Part shown: positions 50,044 to 58,063 of the stretch, in pieces | Layout of the letters: each line of letters starts with the position of its first letter | How positions within the stretch are numbered: the stretch's first letter is position 1 | NCBI RefSeq assembly: GCF_026340675.1 | Contig: NZ_JAPEOX010000001.1 | Span: forward strand, 5,456,001-5,520,000 | Direction of reading: 5' to 3' | DNA length: 64,000 nt | From: Streptomyces sp. NBC_01264 | GTDB lineage: Bacteria > Actinomycetota > Actinomycetes > Streptomycetales > Streptomycetaceae | Notes under the pieces: generated by a model | What the model saw: only the letters and a program-made list of their open reading frames with translations | What the model was told of the DNA's origin: nothing | Database searches by the model: none | Program-made: the position numbers and the translations under genes

Positions 50044-51702
50044 CTACTTCGCGTCCGCGTAGCACTCCACGACGGCCGTGGTGAACGGGAAGCGGACCGG
50101 GGTCTCGCCGAAGGTGAGGCGGCCGGCCAGCTCGCCCGCCTCGCGGATCGCCGCGACCACGGCCGACGCCTCCTCCTCGGGGCAGTGGACGATGACCTCG
50201 TCGTGCTGGAAGAAGACCAGCTCGGCCCGCATCCCCGCCTCCGCGAGGGACCGGCGCAGGGCCGCGAGCAGGAGCAGCGCCCAGTCCGCGGCGCTGCCCT
50301 GCACGACGAAGTTGCGGGTGAAGCGGCCGCGCGCCCGGGCGTCGGTCGAGGCGTAGCTGGGGACGTAGCCGTCGGGGAGCTCCTCGGCGTCCCCCGGTTC
50401 GGCCGCCGGCGGGCAGGTCCGGCCCAGCCAGGTCCGTACGAGCCGCCCCTCCTCGCCCGCCTTCGCGGCGTCGTCCACGTAGGCCACGGCCCGGGGGAAG
50501 CGGCGGCGCAGCGCCGCCAGGTTCTTCAGGCCGTCCCCGGAGGTCTGCCCGTACACCGCCCCGAGCACGGCGATCTTGGCCATGTCGCGGTCGCCGGAGA
50601 AGCCCTGGCGGGAGATGGAGGTGTACAGGTCCTCGGGGCGGCCGGCCACCTCCATGAAGGCGGGGTCGCGGGAGATCGCGGCGAGCACCCGGGGCTCCAT
50701 CTGGTCGGCGTCGGCCACGACGAGCCGCCAGCCGGGGTCGGCGACGACCGCGCGGCGGATCACCTTCGGGATCTGCAGGGCGCCGCCGCCGTTGGTGACC
50801 CAGCGGCCGGTGTAGGTGCCGCCGGGGATGAACTCCGGGCGGAAGCGGCCGTCGTGGACCCAGTCCGCGAGCCAGGACCAGCCGTGGGCGGTGTAGATCC
50901 GGTACAGCTTCTTGAACGCGAGCAGCGGCTCCACGGCGGGGTGTTCCAGGTCCTGGATCTCCCAGCGGCGGGTGGACTTGAGCTTGATGCCGGCCTCCGC
51001 GAAGGCCTTGATGACGTCGGCGGCCAGATCGGGCCGCACGCGCCGCCCGAACGCCGCCGAGACCTCGTCGGCCAGCTCCGCGAGCCGGCGCGGCTGACCG
51101 CGGCCCGCGTACCGCTCACCGAGCAGCTCGGTGAGCAGGGCCCGGTGGACGTCGGCCCGCCAGGGCAGGCCCGCACGGTTCATCTCGGCCGCTACGAGGA
51201 AGGCCGCCGACTCGGAGGCCACGAGCAGCCGCATCCGGTCGGGGTGGGCGGTGGCGCCCTGCCGCTTCGCCTGGTCGGCGTGGACGGCGATCAGGGCGTC
51301 GAGCGGGACGGGGGCGGGCCGGGGGTCGAAGAGCGAGTGCTGGCTGCCGGGTTCCGCGGCGCGCTGCGGGGGATCGGGCGGTACGGGCGCGTTCGTCAGG
51401 CGGGCCCAGGCGGCGACCGCGGAACGGGGTTCCCCGAGGCGGCCCTCGTGGGCGAGCAGGAGCAGCTCGGCGTCCTCGATGTCGTGGCAGCGGTCCACGC
51501 GGGCGCCGGCGGCGAGGAGCCGGGGATAGACGGCCGGGGTGGACCGCCAGACCCAGCGGGTGCCGGTGGGGGCGGCGCGGATCGCCTCGGCGGGGTCGGT
51601 GGTCGTGACACGGGCTCCGCCCGTGGGCCCGTCCAGGGGGGCGGCGTGCCAGCGGCCGTCGCCGTCCTCGGCGAGGGCCCACCGGGGAGTGCGATCGCTC
51701 AT
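50044..51702 (-). CDS. PolA-like bifunctional 3'-5' exonuclease/DNA polymerase
   Basis: A 552-residue family A polymerase lacking the 5' nuclease. The N-terminal 180 residues are a degenerate 3'-5' exonuclease region. Motif A is VVADADQMEPRVLA, motif B RDMAKIAVLGAVYGQTSGDG, and motif C FFQHDEVIVHC, so the polymerase centre is intact. ATG at 51702 has no ribosome site and may be leaderless. Actinobacteria often carry this second PolA-like protein besides replicative PolA; its role in repair is not settled. Confidence 0.9.
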   Translation of the reverse strand: MSDRTPRWALAEDGDGRWHAAPLDGPTGGARVTTTDPAEAIRAAPTGTRWVWRSTPAVYPRLLAAGARVDRCHDIEDAELLLLAHEGRLGEPRSAVAAWARLTNAPVPPDPPQRAAEPGSQHSLFDPRPAPVPLDALIAVHADQAKRQGATAHPDRMRLLVASESAAFLVAAEMNRAGLPWRADVHRALLTELLGERYAGRGQPRRLAELADEVSAAFGRRVRPDLAADVIKAFAEAGIKLKSTRRWEIQDLEHPAVEPLLAFKKLYRIYTAHGWSWLADWVHDGRFRPEFIPGGTYTGRWVTNGGGALQIPKVIRRAVVADPGWRLVVADADQMEPRVLAAISRDPAFMEVAGRPEDLYTSISRQGFSGDRDMAKIAVLGAVYGQTSGDGLKNLAALRRRFPRAVAYVDDAAKAGEEGRLVRTWLGRTCPPAAEPGDAEELPDGYVPSYASTDARARGRFTRNFVVQGSAADWALLLLAALRRSLAEAGMRAELVFFQHDEVIVHCPEEEASAVVAAIREAGELAGRLTFGETPVRFPFTTAVVECYADAK

Positions 51703-51783
51703 GAGTGCGAGTGTCCCACCGGGGTCTGACAGCGCCGGTGCGCGGCGCGCTGGCACAGGTGTGCGTCGCTGCGCGGGCGCTGA

Positions 51784-51840
51784 GTCCCCTACCCGCCCTT
51801 CGCCCCTTCCCCGGGGCTCCGCCCCGGACCCCGGTCCTCC
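51784..51840. repeat. Dispersed intergenic repeat, copy 2
   Basis: GTCCCCTACCCGCCCTTCGC and GGGGCTCCGCCCCGGACCCC match the complement of 14471-14600. It lies between the divergent polA-like and DUF2786 genes. Confidence 0.75.
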
Positions 51841-51890
51841 TGGCCCACCGCCCGCAGATCGCGGCTGCCAGGGCATGCCAAGCTGAAGAG

Positions 51891-53069
51891 GTGAGAGACA
51901 TTGTCGACCGGGCCTGCGAGGCCGCGCTGTACAACCAGGACGACGCCGGGCTGGACGCCGGGGCGTCGGTGCTCGTCGCCGAGGGGGACCGGTGGGCCGG
52001 GGTCGGGCAGGCGCTGCTGGCGCGCGGTGAGGAGTACGTCCGCCAGGCCTGGGAGCGCGGGTGGCGGCCGGCCGACGTGCTGCGGCTCGTACGCCGGGAC
52101 CTGGAGCAGACGCACCTGCGGATCACCGAGGACCTGATCGCCGCCGAGGCGCGGCGGTACGCGCGGCTGCCCGAGCGGTGGACCGACGCCGAGGTGTGGT
52201 GGGGGGACGACACGCAGTACGGCGAACGGCTCGTGCTGCGCGAGCGCACCGACCGCTTCAGCCTGGCCGGGACCGTCCTGGAGGTGTTCCGGCTGCTGAT
52301 CCGGCTGCCGTCCATCGAACCGGTCGGGCCGCTGCCGGGGGACCCGGCCGACGTACTCGAACACGCGCACATCGAGCCCCGCATGCTCGGGCGGATCCGG
52401 GCCCTGCTCGCGAAGGCCGAAGCGACCACCTTCCCGGAGGAGGCGGAGGCGCTCAGCGCCAAGGCGCAGGAGCTCATGGCCCGGCACACCGTGGACGCGG
52501 CCCTGCTCGCGGTGAAGTCCGGCACGGCGCAGATACCCGGCGCGTGCCGGATCGGGGTCGAGGCCCCGTACGAGGAGGCCAAGGCGGTGCTGCTCGACGC
52601 GGTGGCGAGCGCGAACCGGTGCCGGTCCGTGTGGAACAGCGCCTACGAGTTCTCCACCGTCGTCGGCTTCGAGAGCGACCTGGAGGCGGTGGAGCTGCTG
52701 TACACCTCCCTGCTCGTCCAGGGGACCGCCGCGATGACCCGTGCGGAGGCCGGGCAGCGGGCGGGTGGGCGCAAGCGCACCAAGACCTTCCGGCAGTCCT
52801 TCCTCCTGGCCTACGCGAGCCGGCTGGGCCAGCGCCTCGCCGAGACGGCGGAGCACACGGTGGCCGACACCGTGGCCGAGGCCCCCGACAACCTGCCGGC
52901 CCTCGTCGCCCGGGACGTGGCCGTCACCTCGCGGGCCGAGGAGATGTTCCCCCGGACCACGACGACCCGGTTGCGCGGGGCGACCGACCTCGCGGGCTGG
53001 GAGGACGGCACGGCGGCGGCCGACCGGGCGCATATGGCGGAGGGCCGCCGGGCCTCCCTGCGGCAGTAG
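51891..53069 (+). CDS. DUF2786-domain protein
   Basis: A 392-residue protein. Residues 160-200 hold the DUF2786 helix pair (RIRALLAKAEATTFPEEAEALSAKAQELMARH). A conserved C-terminal region follows (YTSLLVQGTAAMTRAEAG then TKTFRQSFLLAYASRLGQRL). The N-terminal 150 residues are helical. GTG at 51891 with GAAGAG directly before it. Widespread in Streptomyces; function unknown. Confidence 0.85.
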   Translation: MRDIVDRACEAALYNQDDAGLDAGASVLVAEGDRWAGVGQALLARGEEYVRQAWERGWRPADVLRLVRRDLEQTHLRITEDLIAAEARRYARLPERWTDAEVWWGDDTQYGERLVLRERTDRFSLAGTVLEVFRLLIRLPSIEPVGPLPGDPADVLEHAHIEPRMLGRIRALLAKAEATTFPEEAEALSAKAQELMARHTVDAALLAVKSGTAQIPGACRIGVEAPYEEAKAVLLDAVASANRCRSVWNSAYEFSTVVGFESDLEAVELLYTSLLVQGTAAMTRAEAGQRAGGRKRTKTFRQSFLLAYASRLGQRLAETAEHTVADTVAEAPDNLPALVARDVAVTSRAEEMFPRTTTTRLRGATDLAGWEDGTAAADRAHMAEGRRASLRQ

Positions 53070-53075
53070 CGCGGA

Positions 53076-53246
53076 TCAGCGCTCGGCGGGGTTCTCCTCG
53101 CGCAGCGCACGGGCCTCCGCCTTCAGGATGCGGGCGGACTTTCCCAGGCCGCGGGCCATCTCGGGGAGCTTCTTCGAGCCGAACACCATCAGGCAGACGA
53201 GCACGATGATGGCGACGTGCCAGGGTTCCAGGGCGTTCCTGAGCAT
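53076..53246 (-). CDS. tatA: TatA/E-type twin-arginine translocase subunit
   Basis: A 56-residue protein: one transmembrane helix (WHVAIIVLVCLMVFG), then KKLPEMARGLGKSARILKAE, the FGxxKLP-amphipathic helix signature of TatA. TatA oligomers form the pore for folded proteins. The short length and charged tail suggest an accessory TatA paralogue; no tatB or tatC lies nearby. ATG at 53246 with GAAGG upstream. Confidence 0.9.
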   Translation of the reverse strand: MLRNALEPWHVAIIVLVCLMVFGSKKLPEMARGLGKSARILKAEARALREENPAER

Positions 53247-53415
53247 GGGTGTGTCCGCCTTCCGGTGGGTGCCGGCGGGTTGCCGGGACGGCGCCGGGAA
53301 CGGCCCGTCGGGCCGATGATCGGCGCATGGCGGGTGGCGGCGCCATAGATCACGCCAAGCCTGAAGAACACCTGAAGCCCGGGGCACGCCCGCGCCCCGG
53401 CTGCCCTGCGGGGCT

Positions 53416-53620
53416 GTCCCCTACCCGCCCTTCGCCCGTTCCCTGGGGCTCCGCCCCAGACCCCGCGCCTCAAACGCCGGCGGGGCTGGATTTTCGCCGG
53501 GGTGGGCTGGATTGCCCGCAGGGCAATCCAGCCCGTCCGGCGTTTGAGAACCGGGTGCGGGCGGAGCCCGGGGAACGGTGGAAGGGCGGGTAGGGGACTT
53601 CGCCCCGCGCAGCGGCACGC
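53416..53620. repeat. Inverted pair of dispersed repeats (copies 3 and 4) around a perfect hairpin
   Basis: Copy 3 (53416-53490) and copy 4 (53530-53620) are inverted with respect to each other. Between them GGGCTGGATTGCCC 53504-53517 pairs perfectly with 53521-53534 across a three-base loop. The region divides the divergent tatA and FUSC genes. Confidence 0.85.
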
Positions 53621-53699
53621 TCCCGGGGTCGGCCCCGACGCGCGGGCCCGTCCGGCCGGGGCTCCCGGGTTCCGCACCCGGCAGGGCTACGCTCGGGGC

Positions 53700-55793
53700 A
53701 TGAGCTGGGTCCGGGCGTTGAAGGACACCGCCCGGGCCGGGCTGCGGGTCGAGCGGACCCGGCTGCAACCCCTCCTCGCGCTCCGCGCGGCCGTCGGGCT
53801 CGCGATCGTCGTCGGCGTCGGGCTCGCACTGCTGGGGCCGGGCGCCGCCGCCAGTTCCGCGTTCGGTGCGTACATGGCGGCCGTCGCCACCTTCCAGAAG
53901 AGCTGGCGGCCCCGGCCCGTCCTCGCGCTCGCCGCGGGGCTGACGCTGGCCGTGTCCACCTTCATCGGCTACCTCGTCGGGTCCTCGCACATCCTGGCCT
54001 TCATGTCGCTGCTCGCCGTCTGGAGCTTCGCCGCCGGGCTGATGTGGTCGGCCGGTCCCACCGCCGGCATGATCGCCTCCGGCAACGTCGCGATCATGCT
54101 GGTCACCGTCACCCTGCCCACCTCCGTGCCCCAGGCCGCAGGGCACGCCGCGATGATCGCCGCGGGCGGGGTGGTGCAGGCCCTGCTGATCGCCCTGTTC
54201 CCCATCCGGCGGTGGGGCGCCCAGCGCGACGCCCTCGCCGACGCGCTGGCCGCCGTGGCCGACTACGCGCGCCGCCTGCGCCAGGACCCGGTCGCCTCCT
54301 TCGACCCGCAGCCGCTGATGAGGGCGCGCGACGCGGCCACCGTGACGGCGCGCCAGGCCCGCCGCCGTCCCTCCGAACTGCACGGCGCGCGGGGGCTCGC
54401 GGAGCGGATCCGGCCGGTGCTGGCCCTGCTGGCCGATCCCGCGGTCGGGGCCCCGGCCGAGGGCCCGGCGCGGGACCGGGCCCGGGAACTGCTCGCCGCG
54501 ACCGGGTCGGTGCTCGACGCCGCCGCGTCCGCGATCCGGCACGGGGAGGCGGTGCGGCTGCCCGCCCCGGCCCTGGCGGTGCTCAAGGCATCCGACACCG
54601 CCGACCTGTTGCAGGGCGCCGCGCTGCGCGCCGCGCGCCGGCTCTCCGCCCTGCTGGACGACGTACTCGACACCGCCGAGCCGGGCTCCGGGCGCACCGT
54701 CGATCCCGACGAGTCGATGCTGCGGCCCACCCTGCCGGCGCTCGCGCCGATGGTGCTGGCCGCCGTACGGGCCGAGCTGCGTCCCGGGTCGCCGATCCTG
54801 CGGCACGCCGTACGGGTCACCGCCGTCGCCTGCGCCGGCTACGGCATCGGCCACGCGCTGCCGTTCGGCCACGCCTACTGGGCCCCGATGACCTCCGTCA
54901 TGGTCATGCGGCCCGATTTCACGCAGACCTACACCCGCGCCGTGGCCCGCTTCGGCGGCACCCTGGTCGGGGTCGCCCTCGCGACGGCCGTGGTCCAGCT
55001 CGCACACCCGGGGATGTACGTGTCCGGGCTGCTCGCCGTCGTCAGCGCGGGCCTGATGTACACCTTCATGCGCACCGGCTACGCCGTCTCGATGGTCTTC
55101 GTCTCCGCCTACGTCGTGTTCCTGCTCGGCATGGGCGGCCTGCGCTGGGACCAGACCGTGCCGGACCGCGTCACGCTCACCCTGGTCGGCGGGGTCCTCG
55201 CGATGATCTCCTACGCCGTCTACCCGGCCTGGGAGACCCCGCGACTGCGGACCCGGCTGGCCGACTGGGTGGCCGCCGGCGGGCGGTACGCGGCAGCCGT
55301 GCTCGGGCAGTACGCCGACCCGGCCGGAGCCCACCGCGACGAGGTGCGCGAAGCCCTGCTGGCGCTGCGCGACGCCCGGGTCGCCTGGCAGGAGGCGGTG
55401 GACCGGGCCGCGGGGGAACCGGTGCGCCACCGCGGGATCTCCGGGGCCGCCGCCGAGGAAGCGGGCCGGGCCCTGGCCGCGATGGGCCGCCACACGATGC
55501 TGCTGGAGGCGCACTTCCCGGACCGGTCCCGGCCCCCGGTGCCGGGCGCGGCCGAGCTGGCCAGGGCGCTGCGCGAGGCGACGGAGGCGGGTGCGAAGGC
55601 GGTACGGGAGCGCCGGGTGCCCGACTGGGAGGGGGTCCGGGCGGCGCTGTCCGACGCGGACACCCCCGACCCGGGGGTGCTGCGCGGGGCGGCGCGGCAG
55701 CTGCTGGCCTCCCTGGAGGAGGTCTCCGACGCGCTGCGCACCCCACTCCGGCCGGAGCTCCGGCCCGAGTCCGGGGAAGGTCGTCACGCTTAG
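53700..55793 (+). CDS. FUSC-family membrane protein
   Basis: A 697-residue protein with two hydrophobic halves. Six helices lie in residues 30-190, a long cytoplasmic helical middle in 190-340, and six more helices in 370-520, with FGHAYWAPMTSVMVMRPDF and RFGGTLVGVALATAVVQL typical of FUSC/aromatic-acid exporter proteins (AaeB-like). The C-terminal 170 residues are helical and soluble. ATG at 53700. Possible efflux of aromatic compounds; substrate unknown. Confidence 0.88.
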   Translation: MSWVRALKDTARAGLRVERTRLQPLLALRAAVGLAIVVGVGLALLGPGAAASSAFGAYMAAVATFQKSWRPRPVLALAAGLTLAVSTFIGYLVGSSHILAFMSLLAVWSFAAGLMWSAGPTAGMIASGNVAIMLVTVTLPTSVPQAAGHAAMIAAGGVVQALLIALFPIRRWGAQRDALADALAAVADYARRLRQDPVASFDPQPLMRARDAATVTARQARRRPSELHGARGLAERIRPVLALLADPAVGAPAEGPARDRARELLAATGSVLDAAASAIRHGEAVRLPAPALAVLKASDTADLLQGAALRAARRLSALLDDVLDTAEPGSGRTVDPDESMLRPTLPALAPMVLAAVRAELRPGSPILRHAVRVTAVACAGYGIGHALPFGHAYWAPMTSVMVMRPDFTQTYTRAVARFGGTLVGVALATAVVQLAHPGMYVSGLLAVVSAGLMYTFMRTGYAVSMVFVSAYVVFLLGMGGLRWDQTVPDRVTLTLVGGVLAMISYAVYPAWETPRLRTRLADWVAAGGRYAAAVLGQYADPAGAHRDEVREALLALRDARVAWQEAVDRAAGEPVRHRGISGAAAEEAGRALAAMGRHTMLLEAHFPDRSRPPVPGAAELARALREATEAGAKAVRERRVPDWEGVRAALSDADTPDPGVLRGAARQLLASLEEVSDALRTPLRPELRPESGEGRHA

Positions 55794-55813
55794 TGGTGCC
55801 TTGCACTCCGCTC

Positions 55814-55831
55814 GTGCACGTGCATCTGCCC
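55814..55831. promoter_or_regulatory. 18-bp element upstream of the DUF397 gene
   Basis: GTGCACGTGCATCTGCCC. Its exact reverse complement is at 56838-56855 upstream of the HATPase gene. TATGAT at 55855-55860 is a candidate -10 box. Confidence 0.8.
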
Positions 55832-55897
55832 ATGCAGGCGTTCATGAACACAGCTATGATCCGGTGCAGTTGACATCTGCACTATCGGGGGCTTCCT

Positions 55898-56134
55898 GTG
55901 GACCACGCGTACAACGGGATGGCAGCTGCAGAGCTTGACGGGGTGACCTGGCAGAAGAGCAGACACAGCAACTCACAAGGTTCCTGTGTGGAGTTCGCGA
56001 AACTGCCCGGGGGCGACGTTGCCATGCGCAACTCGCGGTTTCCGGACGGACCGGCACTCGTCTACACGCCGGCCGAGATAGAAGCGCTGCTGCTGGGTGT
56101 CAAGGACGGCGAGTTCGACCACCTGATCAGCTGA
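55898..56134 (+). CDS. DUF397 protein
   Basis: A 78-residue protein with the DUF397 signature: VTWQKSRHSNSQGSCVEFAKL, VAMRNSRFPDGPALVYTPAEI and F-D-H-L near the end. DUF397 proteins pair with XRE-DUF5753 regulators of the WhiJ type and act in control of development and antibiotic production. GTG at 55898. It forms a set with the HATPase gene (56245) and the DUF5753 gene (57088). Confidence 0.92.
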   Translation: MDHAYNGMAAAELDGVTWQKSRHSNSQGSCVEFAKLPGGDVAMRNSRFPDGPALVYTPAEIEALLLGVKDGEFDHLIS

Positions 56135-56178
56135 AGACAGGCTGCACACCAGCCGAAGATCAGCCATGCACGTGCAGC

Positions 56179-56211
56179 GGCCGGGATTGATCGTCATGAT
56201 CAGTCCCGGCC
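56179..56211. terminator. Bidirectional hairpin between convergent genes
   Basis: GGCCGGGA pairs with TCCCGGCC and an inner TGATC with GATCA. It lies between the DUF397 gene and the converging HATPase gene. A third partial copy of the local motif, ATGCACGTGCA, is at 56166-56176. Confidence 0.8.
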
Positions 56212-56244
56212 GTTTGTGGCATATGCAGTGGTTCAGTCGGTGAT

Positions 56245-56754
56245 TCAGTCCTGGAGCGTGAACAGCGCCCAGACCACCTTGCCGGTCAGCCGCCCCGCGA
56301 GCGGGTGCCAGCCCCAGCTGTCGCTGTAGGAGTCGACGAGGAAGAGCCCGCGTCCCGACTCCAGGTCGCTGTTGCGCTCCGTCGCGTCCGGCGCGAAGCA
56401 CCCGCCGGGCCGGTCCTCGCTGGGGTCGCGCACCGCGCACACCAGCCGGGTGCTCCACCGCATCAGGTGCAGGCGTACCGGCGGCTCGCTCTCGCCCGCG
56501 GCCGGCCGGGAGCCGTCCGGGAGGGCATGGCGCAGCGCGTTGGTGACGAGTTCGGAGACGACCAGCGACACGTCGTCGAACCGGTCGTCGAGACCCCACT
56601 GGGAAAGGGTGGAACGCGTGAAGGTGCGTGCACCGCGCACCGCTTCGAAGCGGGCGGGCAGGGCGCAGGACGCGGACCCGGAGACAGCCGTGGGGTCGAC
56701 CGGGGGAAGCCCCTGCCGTAACGGCTCGAGCATGGTCGATCCATTCGTCCCCAT
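56245..56754 (-). CDS. HATPase (RsbW/SpoIIAB-like) regulator
   Basis: A 169-residue GHKL-fold protein. The N-box is VVSELVTNALRHALPDG (E and N present) and the G-box is SGRGLFLVDSYSDSWGWHP. Such proteins act as anti-sigma kinases or accompany WhiJ-like regulators. ATG at 56754 with GGGAG nine bases upstream; GTG at 56763 or ATG at 56733 are alternatives. It diverges from the DUF5753 regulator gene. Confidence 0.88.
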   Translation of the reverse strand: MGTNGSTMLEPLRQGLPPVDPTAVSGSASCALPARFEAVRGARTFTRSTLSQWGLDDRFDDVSLVVSELVTNALRHALPDGSRPAAGESEPPVRLHLMRWSTRLVCAVRDPSEDRPGGCFAPDATERNSDLESGRGLFLVDSYSDSWGWHPLAGRLTGKVVWALFTLQD

Positions 56755-56837
56755 GCGAGGCACTCCCGGGATTCGAAAGAACTGCGGGGCACGCAGGTGC
56801 GCGGGACCATGGTTCCGAATGCCGGAGCCGGATGCAA

Positions 56838-56855
56838 GGGCAGATGCACGTGCAC
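56838..56855. promoter_or_regulatory. 18-bp element upstream of the HATPase gene (inverted copy)
   Basis: GGGCAGATGCACGTGCAC, the exact reverse complement of 55814-55831. It lies in the divergent region between the HATPase and XRE-DUF5753 genes, a plausible operator for the local regulator. Confidence 0.8.
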
Positions 56856-57087
56856 GCGCCGGACCTGTCCGACCCCGTGACGGTTCTTGCTCATTTCTTC
56901 CTACGCATACTTACGGACTTCTTTTACAGCGCGGCTAAATCCGTTACAGAACGAGTACGGGCAGATGCGTTTTGGTGGCAGACTGCGGGCCTTGAGGGGC
57001 ACGGGGGCCCCTGCGACGCAGCCGGACGCGCAGCCGTACACGCGTGCCCGTACGTATCCATCCACCGCATGGGGAGGGGCAGGACTC

Positions 57088-57948
57088 GTGACCGCAGAAG
57101 CGAGTGGTTCTGTGGTGCGCCGCATCCTCCTGGGCTCCCAGCTCAGGCGACTCCGAGAATCCCGCGGCATCACCCGTGAGGCGGCCGGTTACTCGATCCG
57201 CGCATCCGAATCGAAGATCAGCCGCTTGGAGTTGGGAAGGGTGAGCTTCAAGGCCAGAGACGTCGAGGACCTCCTCACGCTCTACGGAGTCACGGACGGC
57301 ACCGAGCGGGAGTCCCTCCTGGGGCTGGTCCGCGAGGCCAACGTGGCCGGCTGGTGGCACAGCTACGGCGACGTCCTGCCGGGCTGGTTCCAGACGTACG
57401 TGGGCCTGGAAGGCGCCGCCTCCCTCATCCGCATCTACGAAGTGCAGTTCGTGCACGGCCTGTTGCAGACCGAGGCCTACGCCCAGGCCGTGGTCAGCCG
57501 CGGCATGCCCGGCGCCGGCCGGGCCGAGATCGACCGCCGGGTCGCGCTGCGCCTGGAGCGGCAGAAGGTGCTCGTCTCCGAGAACGCCCCCGTCTTCCAC
57601 GCCGTCCTCGACGAGGCCGCGCTGCGCCGCCCGTACGGCGACCGGGACGTGATGCGCGGTCAGTTGGAGCACCTCATCGAGATCTCGCAGCGGCCGAACG
57701 TGCACCTCCAGGTCATGCCCTTCTCCTTCGGCGGCCACGCCGGCGAGAGCGGCGCCTTCACCCTCCTGCGGTTCCCCGAGTCCGACCTCCAGGACGTCGT
57801 CTATCTGGAACAGCTCACCAGCGCCCTCTACCTCGACAAAGACGAGGAAGTGGGTCAGTACGAGCGGGCGATGCTGCGCCTCCAGGCAGACTGCCCCGAC
57901 CCCGGACAGACCCGCGATCTCTTGCGCGGCCTGCTTCAACTGTCTTGA
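57088..57948 (+). CDS. XRE-family regulator with DUF5753 domain (WhiJ-like)
   Basis: A 286-residue protein. The N-terminal HTH reads QLRRLRESRGITREAAGYSIRASESKISRLELGR. The DUF5753 domain starts near residue 100 (WWHSYGDVLPGWFQTYVGLEG) and includes VQFVHGLLQTEAYAQAVV and HLQVMPFSFGGHAG. GTG at 57088 is chosen with AGGAC upstream, matching the start of relatives. The adjacent DUF397 and HATPase genes complete the typical Streptomyces triad. Confidence 0.93.
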   Translation: MTAEASGSVVRRILLGSQLRRLRESRGITREAAGYSIRASESKISRLELGRVSFKARDVEDLLTLYGVTDGTERESLLGLVREANVAGWWHSYGDVLPGWFQTYVGLEGAASLIRIYEVQFVHGLLQTEAYAQAVVSRGMPGAGRAEIDRRVALRLERQKVLVSENAPVFHAVLDEAALRRPYGDRDVMRGQLEHLIEISQRPNVHLQVMPFSFGGHAGESGAFTLLRFPESDLQDVVYLEQLTSALYLDKDEEVGQYERAMLRLQADCPDPGQTRDLLRGLLQLS

Positions 57949-58063
57949 TGCACACGTACTATGACGCCTGATCAGGCCGTGATATGCAGAGCGTGACGAT
58001 GACCCAGATGACCACTGGGTCTCCGGTGCAGCGCAAGGAAGCGCGTTCGACGTAAGGGATGGC

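Noticed and set aside
53076..53387. A longer TatA starting at 53387
   Set aside because: The 47-residue extension is Pro/Arg-rich low-complexity. The membrane helix must be near the N-terminus in TatA, which fits the ATG at 53246.
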